Below are positions 30,925-34,942 of a stretch of DNA of 34,942 bases, piece after piece. A program made the position numbers and the translations under genes. The DNA is from an uncultured Clostridia bacterium (GTDB taxonomy: Bacteria; Bacillota; Clostridia; Christensenellales; Aristaeellaceae), in assembly GCA_934636105.1 (NCBI GenBank), contig CAKTZR010000025.1:1-34942 (forward strand), in the 5' to 3' direction. The notes below the pieces were generated by a model. The model had not been told where the DNA came from, did not search any database, and was given only the letters and a program-made list of their open reading frames with translations. Each line of letters begins with the position of its first letter. The first letter of the stretch is position 1.

Positions 30925-32870
30925 ATCTGCCAAAGCCCGTCCGCAAGCCGAAAAACGACGCTCCCTATTCGTCCATGCGGCACAGCGCTTCCTTCCGCCG
31001 CGTGCTGGCGCTGGTCTATGGCACGGTGATCCTCTTTGCCCTGCTGATTACGGGCATTTACACCGTCGTTTCACCGCAGATTTTCGCCAACAATAAAATC
31101 AGCGATCTGATCCCCAAGGGGCAGATCATCGCCGGTTACATCGAAAGCACGCTGCGCGGCGAACTCTCCTCCACCTATCTTGTGCCGCTCATCGGCCGCA
31201 GTACCTCCCAATGGGAGGCCACCGTCTGGGTGGTGGACGCCGGCGGCGACACGCTCATCCGCACCCAGCAGATCGAAGGGCGGCGCGTCGGCCGCCTGCC
31301 TGCCAAGCTGAGCGAGTCCATGCTTCCGCAGGTGCTTTCCGGCGAGGTCGCCACGCACGTGGGCAGCATGGAGGATTTGAGCGTTTCCGATAACACGAAT
31401 CGGCACAAATCCACACAGTCCAGCAGCGTGATGAACGATTTGAGCGAAGACAGCGGCAAAACGCCCGAAGCCGACTCCACCGAGGAGGTCATGAACGGCA
31501 AGCTCGTCGTCGTCGCCGTCCCCATCACGTTTATGGACGAGGTGATCGGCGCGGTGTTCATGGCGCAGTCCATGACGGAAATCATGGGCGGCATGCAGGC
31601 GCTCACCAACACGCTAGCGCTCTCGCTGCTGCTGGTCGCGCTGCTGATGCTCCCGGTCGTTCTGTTCTTCGCCGCGCGCATGGTGAAGCCGATTGCGCGC
31701 ATGCGCACCGTCGCCCTGACGATGGCCGGCGGCGACCTGACCGCCCGCGCGGAGGATGCCTCCAACGACGAATACGGCGAGCTGGGGCGCGCGCTGAACC
31801 ACCTTTCCAGCGAACTGGGCAGCACCATTTCCTCCCTGCAAATGGAGCGCAACCGCCTGCAAAGCCTGATTAATGGCCTCTCCGAGGGCATCATCGCCGT
31901 GGATGCGAAGGGTGCAACCACGCTCATCAATCCCGCGGTTTACGGCTTGCTGAATCTGGATTCCGGCGCAAACCATGTGCGCGCCGCTGCGCCGGATGTT
32001 TTCGCGATGTTCGACGAGGCGCTTGTCTCCGCGCAGGCCGTCAAAAAGACGATCTGGCAGGGCGACGTCGCGCTGCACATCTCCGTTTCGCCGCTGCTTG
32101 CCCAAAACGGCGAGGTCAGCGGCTGCGTCGGCATTGTCTCCGACGTAACCAGCGCCGAGCGTCTGGAGCAAACCCGCCGGGATTATGTTGCCAATGTCTC
32201 CCATGAGCTGCGCACACCGCTGACCGCCATGCGCGCGCTGATTGAGCCGCTGCGCGACGGCCTTGTGAAGACCGAGGAACAGCGCCAGCAGATTTATGAT
32301 GTGGTGCTGCGCGAAACCATGCGCCTGTCGCGGCTGGTCAACGACATGCTGGAACTTTCGCGCCTGCAAAGCGGCACGGCTTCGCTCTCCCGAAGCGTCT
32401 TTGCGCCGCTTCCGCTGCTCGACCTCATCCACGAAACCTATTCCGCCTATGCCGAGGATTATCAGCAGACCTTTGTTTATGATGTGCCGAAGGAGCTGCC
32501 GAATGTCATCGGCAATCCGGACCGCACCCAGCAGGTGCTCATTGCCCTGCTCGATAACGCGTTCAAGTACACGCCGGAGGGCGGAACCGTCACCCTCAGC
32601 GCCTGCACGGAAAAGAACGTCGTCCGCATCCGCGTCATCGACACGGGCGTTGGCATTCCCGCGGAAGATCTGCCGCACGTGTTCGACCGCTTCTATAAGG
32701 TCGATAAATCCCACCACAGCAAGGGCACGGGGCTTGGACTGGCCATCGCCTATGAAATCATGAAGCATCTCGGCGAGGAAATGAGCGTCACCAGCGAACC
32801 CGGAAAGGGCAGCTGTTTCACCTTCACACTGCATCTCGCACAGGAAATCGAGCAAAGCAAAAAGGACTGA
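30921..32870 (+). CDS. Membrane histidine kinase with HAMP and PAS domains
   Basis: The 649-residue partner of the upstream regulator. First membrane helix about 28-50, an extracellular sensor of about 180 residues, second helix about 236-255 (LALSLLLVALLMLPVVLFFA), HAMP about 256-308, PAS about 312-415 (NGLSEGIIAVDAKGATTLIN), HisKA with His428 in NVSHELRTPL, and HATPase_c with the N-box LLDNAFKYTPEGG, DTGVGIPAEDLPHVFDRFYK and GTGLGLAIAYEIMKH. Similar to WalK/PhoR kinases. The sensor domain contains a Ser/Asp-rich low-complexity stretch (about 155-190) that may be a flexible insert. The stop codon lies inside the terminator hairpin. Confidence 0.94.
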   Translation: MNLPKPVRKPKNDAPYSSMRHSASFRRVLALVYGTVILFALLITGIYTVVSPQIFANNKISDLIPKGQIIAGYIESTLRGELSSTYLVPLIGRSTSQWEATVWVVDAGGDTLIRTQQIEGRRVGRLPAKLSESMLPQVLSGEVATHVGSMEDLSVSDNTNRHKSTQSSSVMNDLSEDSGKTPEADSTEEVMNGKLVVVAVPITFMDEVIGAVFMAQSMTEIMGGMQALTNTLALSLLLVALLMLPVVLFFAARMVKPIARMRTVALTMAGGDLTARAEDASNDEYGELGRALNHLSSELGSTISSLQMERNRLQSLINGLSEGIIAVDAKGATTLINPAVYGLLNLDSGANHVRAAAPDVFAMFDEALVSAQAVKKTIWQGDVALHISVSPLLAQNGEVSGCVGIVSDVTSAERLEQTRRDYVANVSHELRTPLTAMRALIEPLRDGLVKTEEQRQQIYDVVLRETMRLSRLVNDMLELSRLQSGTASLSRSVFAPLPLLDLIHETYSAYAEDYQQTFVYDVPKELPNVIGNPDRTQQVLIALLDNAFKYTPEGGTVTLSACTEKNVVRIRVIDTGVGIPAEDLPHVFDRFYKVDKSHHSKGTGLGLAIAYEIMKHLGEEMSVTSEPGKGSCFTFTLHLAQEIEQSKKD

Positions 32871-32886
32871 CAGCCAGTCCTTTTTC
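32860..32886 (+). terminator. Terminator of the two-component operon
   Basis: AAAAGGACTG (32860-32869) pairs with CAGTCCTTTT (32875-32884) with a 5-nt loop, followed by more T residues. The kinase stop codon TGA is within it. Confidence 0.85.
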
Positions 32887-32887
32887 T

Positions 32888-33055
32888 TTATAAGGGTTTT
32901 CCCATCTCAATTCTGATTTCGTGCCGCTCCGGGTCTGTGTTGGTGTAAGCGAATAGATCAAAGCCGATCATCTGAAACGCATTTTTGTGGTAAAACGCAA
33001 TCGCGTTTTCATTGCAGGTCTGTGTTTCCAGCACAACCATCCTTGCGCCGCTCTC
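32888..33055 (-). pseudogene. GNAT acetyltransferase, C-terminal fragment
   Basis: The last 55 codons encode the C-terminal part of a GNAT N-acetyltransferase: ESGARMVVLETQTCNENAIA, FYHKNAFQMIGFDLFAYTNT and EIRIEMGKPL match the family's acetyl-CoA and C-terminal segment (LETQ.CN..AI.FY.K..F..IGFD). The N-terminal two thirds are absent; upstream on the minus strand the sulfatase gene begins immediately, overlapping by 1 codon at its stop. The open frame continues into that gene, but without similarity to GNAT. The fragment has no ribosome site of its own, so this is a truncated pseudogene. Confidence 0.75.
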
Positions 33056-33056
33056 T

Positions 33057-34580
33057 TTACTTTGCCATGTCATCCAGGAATTTAGAATAGCGCGAAACAT
33101 TTTCATTCAGCGCTTCATATCCGATTTCCTCCGCCAGCGTCGCCCGCTTGCTGAACAGATTCGTTCCCAACCCCAGTCTGTCGCCCTCGATCTGCACGCC
33201 CATGGCCGCAAGGGTTGTGGGGAACATATCCATCGTCGTAAAAACGCGCTCCGTGGCCTGTTCAGGCTCGACCGCCGGATTCAGAATGCAGTTGTACACC
33301 GTTCGCTCATAATCCTCCGGCGTGTCCTTCGCGATTTCCGCGGCCATCGACAAATGATCGCCGCTGATGACAATCGTCGTATTCTCGTAAAAATCCTGCT
33401 GCTGAATCCACTTCACAAACGCGGCAACCTGCCTGCTGGAGCAAGACAGCGCATCCTTGTAATCGGTTTCATGCTCATCTTGACATAAACTACATCGATA
33501 ACCGTCCGGGAAATGGGTATCCACCGTCAGCAAAGTCAAATTGAAGGGCTCGTCGTTTTGAGCTGTCTCCAACAGCTTTTCTTTCGCCAGCTCGATCAGC
33601 TTTTCATCCTCAAAGCCCCAGAAAACATAGTAGTCCTCCGGAATTTTTTGCTGATCGTGCGCCCACGTGTAATCATCGATTTCATATTCGCCATGCTCGG
33701 TAAAATAGAGCTTTCGTCCGGCGAACGTCGCATGCGATCCGATCATCAGGATATTGTTATACCCTGCCTGCTTCGTGAGATCGCCCAGCGAAACGACCTC
33801 CGGAAAAAAGACGGCATAGTCGTTCATCGAATTGTTTTCCACTGGAATATTGAGCGGCAGTCCGCTGGTCTGCGCAAACATCGCGCCCATCGTCCACGTC
33901 GTTCCGGTCGTCGTCCTCGCGCCGCCATGCAGCGACGACTTATCCGAAAAACTCAAATTTTCGTCGGCCAAGGCCGTCAGCTCCGGAATCAAATTCACCG
34001 GATATATGCCGCCCTCATCCGCGGACATATAGGTTGTTTCCATCGATTCCAGATAAATATAAATCAGGTTTCGTTTTTTTTCCGGCCACGTAAGCACTTC
34101 TTCCGTCGGCTTTACGTAGTTTTCTTCAATCCACGTCGAGGAATGAAGCCGGTTGTCGATGTATTCTCCCATCGACAGGGTATTGCACAGCAAAAGCAGT
34201 TCCACCGCAAAGCACACGTTGATGATTTTGGGCAAAACCCGCCGCATGATCCGCTCGGCGCGCTCAATTTTTCGCTGTGTTGAAATCGATTGATTCGATG
34301 CCTTTCGTTTCAATCGCCCAGGCAAAAATCCAAGGAAAAACAAAAAGACGACATGCAGAATAACCGCCGGGACAAACGCCTTGATGAAAAACGATTTCAT
34401 CAGGCTGGTATCCGTCCCCTGAAGCGGCACTTTTAATTGAAATACAATTTCATCGAAAGTGATGCCGCTGAACGTATCCCGCAGCCAATGCGGCATGCGT
34501 TCCAGCAAAATGGTAAAAAACAAAAGCGGGTGAAGCTTCTTCCGAAGCGATTTTGTTTTCTTGATCGAATGATTGTCCAT
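33057..34580 (-). CDS. LtaS-like sulfatase-family phosphoglycerol transferase
   Basis: A 507-residue membrane protein with an extracellular sulfatase domain as in lipoteichoic acid synthases and related phosphoglycerol transferases. Hydrophobic segments lie at about 20-30, 62-85 and 118-135, fewer than the five helices of classical LtaS. The catalytic domain has NLIYIYLESMETTYM (metal-site Glu), the nucleophile Thr region GARTTTGTTWTMGAMFAQTS, HFPDGYRC and VISGDHLSMA. TFDEIVFQLKVPLQGTDTSL near the N-terminus is typical of the Clostridia/Streptococcus branch. The start is set at the ATG at 34580: an ATG 22 codons upstream overlaps the -10 box and so cannot be on the transcript. The ribosome site (AGGGAAA) is weak. 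Substrate could be lipoteichoic acid or another wall polymer. Confidence 0.87.
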   Translation of the reverse strand: MDNHSIKKTKSLRKKLHPLLFFTILLERMPHWLRDTFSGITFDEIVFQLKVPLQGTDTSLMKSFFIKAFVPAVILHVVFLFFLGFLPGRLKRKASNQSISTQRKIERAERIMRRVLPKIINVCFAVELLLLCNTLSMGEYIDNRLHSSTWIEENYVKPTEEVLTWPEKKRNLIYIYLESMETTYMSADEGGIYPVNLIPELTALADENLSFSDKSSLHGGARTTTGTTWTMGAMFAQTSGLPLNIPVENNSMNDYAVFFPEVVSLGDLTKQAGYNNILMIGSHATFAGRKLYFTEHGEYEIDDYTWAHDQQKIPEDYYVFWGFEDEKLIELAKEKLLETAQNDEPFNLTLLTVDTHFPDGYRCSLCQDEHETDYKDALSCSSRQVAAFVKWIQQQDFYENTTIVISGDHLSMAAEIAKDTPEDYERTVYNCILNPAVEPEQATERVFTTMDMFPTTLAAMGVQIEGDRLGLGTNLFSKRATLAEEIGYEALNENVSRYSKFLDDMAK

Positions 34581-34644
34581 GTATATAAAGTTTCCCTGTT
34601 CTTTTCTGATTTGATGATGGATTTTCAAAGGAAAAACGCGATTC

Positions 34645-34673
34645 ATTATATCATGGACACCCGCTTATCGCAA
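34645..34673 (-). promoter_or_regulatory. Promoter of the LtaS-like gene
   Basis: On the minus strand TTGCGA (34673-34668), a 17-nt spacer and a perfect TATAAT (34650-34645). The -10 box overlaps the upstream ATG at 34646, which excludes it as start codon. Confidence 0.75.
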
Positions 34674-34716
34674 GATGATTCGGTTGTATATCTGTGTGAA
34701 TCTGCTGAAAATGTAT

Positions 34717-34735
34717 GGGCGCGCATCGCGCGCCC
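34717..34735. repeat. GC-rich inverted repeat beside the 5S-like element
   Basis: GGGCGCGC (34717-34724) and GCGCGCCC (34728-34735) form an 8-bp perfect stem with a 3-nt loop. No T-tract on either strand, so not a classical terminator. Confidence 0.6.
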
Positions 34736-34757
34736 GCATACTTTGCAAAACCTCGCG

Positions 34758-34880
34758 GCAACGTCCTACTCTCCCAGGTGATTTGGCCTGCCTGAATCCC
34801 GCACAGCGGGCGGCAGGCCAAATCCTAACCAAGTACATTCTCCGACTTAATCAGAGACGACCAGAGAGTAGGAACGTTGC
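34758..34880. repeat. Palindromic element with 5S-rRNA-like ends
   Basis: GCAACGTCCTACTCTC (34758-34773) is repeated inverted as GAGAGTAGGAACGTTGC (34864-34880). On the minus strand the left half reads ATGTACTTGG, then ACCTGGGAGAGTAGGACGTT and GCCGCGAGG, which matches the 3' domain of clostridial 5S rRNA, but its helix is replaced by a 13-bp stem (GATTTGGCCTGCC/GGCAGGCCAAATC, 34780-34824) holding the CCCGCACAGCGGG hairpin. The 5' half does not look like a 5S 5' domain. So this is a 5S-derived or 5S-mimicking repeat, not an intact 5S gene. Similarity is from memory of 5S sequences. Confidence 0.55.
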
Positions 34881-34890
34881 AGATGAAATG

Positions 34891-34928
34891 AAAAAAGAAC
34901 CCACCCCGTAAGGGGTGAGTCCTTTTTT
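34891..34928. terminator. Strong terminator-like hairpin at right edge
   Basis: AAAAAAGAACCCACCCC and GGGGTGAGTCCTTTTTT pair with two mismatches or wobbles around a GTAA loop, with A-run and T-run flanks. It could end transcription in either direction; which gene it serves lies outside the window, to the right, or is the 5S-like element. Confidence 0.75.
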
Positions 34929-34942
34929 CATGGAATCCGGCA

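Noticed and set aside
34758..34880. A complete 5S rRNA gene at the right edge
   Set aside because: Only the 3' domain resembles 5S; the expected 5' domain and loop B/C sequence are missing and the two ends are inverted copies of one another.
1..34942. CRISPR arrays, insertion sequences with intact transposases, and phage genes
   Set aside because: No direct repeats at regular spacing, no transposase or integrase frame and no phage structural gene were found on either strand.

Overview
The window looks like the chromosome of an anaerobic, low-redox Gram-positive of the class Clostridia (Bacillota), probably a gut lineage with a GC content in the mid to high fifties. The reasons are strong AGGAGG-type ribosome binding sites, consensus sigma-A promoters, ATPase-less CUT1/LplABC-type sugar ABC operons with LacI regulators, a class B sortase, an LtaS-like sulfatase, a WalRK-style two-component pair, and a MobV relaxase with DUF6061-type cargo. 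No rRNA gene or marker gene in the window fixes the genus.

Layout. 1-2.7 kb is a decayed mobile region: a candidate oriT, an intact MobV relaxase, a DUF6061-like small protein, a frameshifted coiled-coil remnant, and a more AT-rich patch holding a fused scrap of a restriction-modification locus. 2.8-4.5 kb (- strand) holds two translationally coupled HAD phosphatases. 4.7-9.1 kb (+) is a glycerophosphodiesterase-like protein with an LplABC-type ABC importer, followed at 9.3-11.4 kb by an unusual 716-residue LacI regulator that carries a second, solute-binding-protein-like module. 11.5-11.7 kb is a tRNA-Pro(GGG) unit. 11.9-17.5 kb (+) is a compact glycoside operon: promoter, tandem LacI-type operators, binding protein, two permeases, a GH1 enzyme whose acid/base Glu is Gln, and a LacI regulator.

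17.6-21.7 kb (-) is a TAXI-type TRAP transporter operon ending in a D-2-hydroxyacid dehydrogenase. 21.8-27.9 kb (-) is a cell-surface and storage cluster: a peptidoglycan-binding-domain protein, a HAD phosphatase, sortase B, a NAGPA-type phosphodiester glycosidase and a eukaryotic-type glycogen branching enzyme. Divergent from it, 28.1-30.0 kb (+) encodes a GH127/DUF1680-like protein that appears to have lost the family's Glu/Cys active site. 30.2-32.9 kb (+) is an OmpR-type response regulator with its PAS-containing histidine kinase. 32.9-34.6 kb (-) is a GNAT fragment and an LtaS-like sulfatase. The right edge holds a palindromic element with 5S-rRNA-like ends.

Two long palindromic intergenic repeats (23.4 and 30.0 kb) sit directly behind stop codons in the same orientation, and one shares a hairpin module with the 5S-like element. 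The most unusual items are the LacI/solute-binding fusion, the Glu-to-Gln GH1, the active-site-less GH127 homologue and the repeat family. All functional calls come from reading motifs and context; no database search was run.
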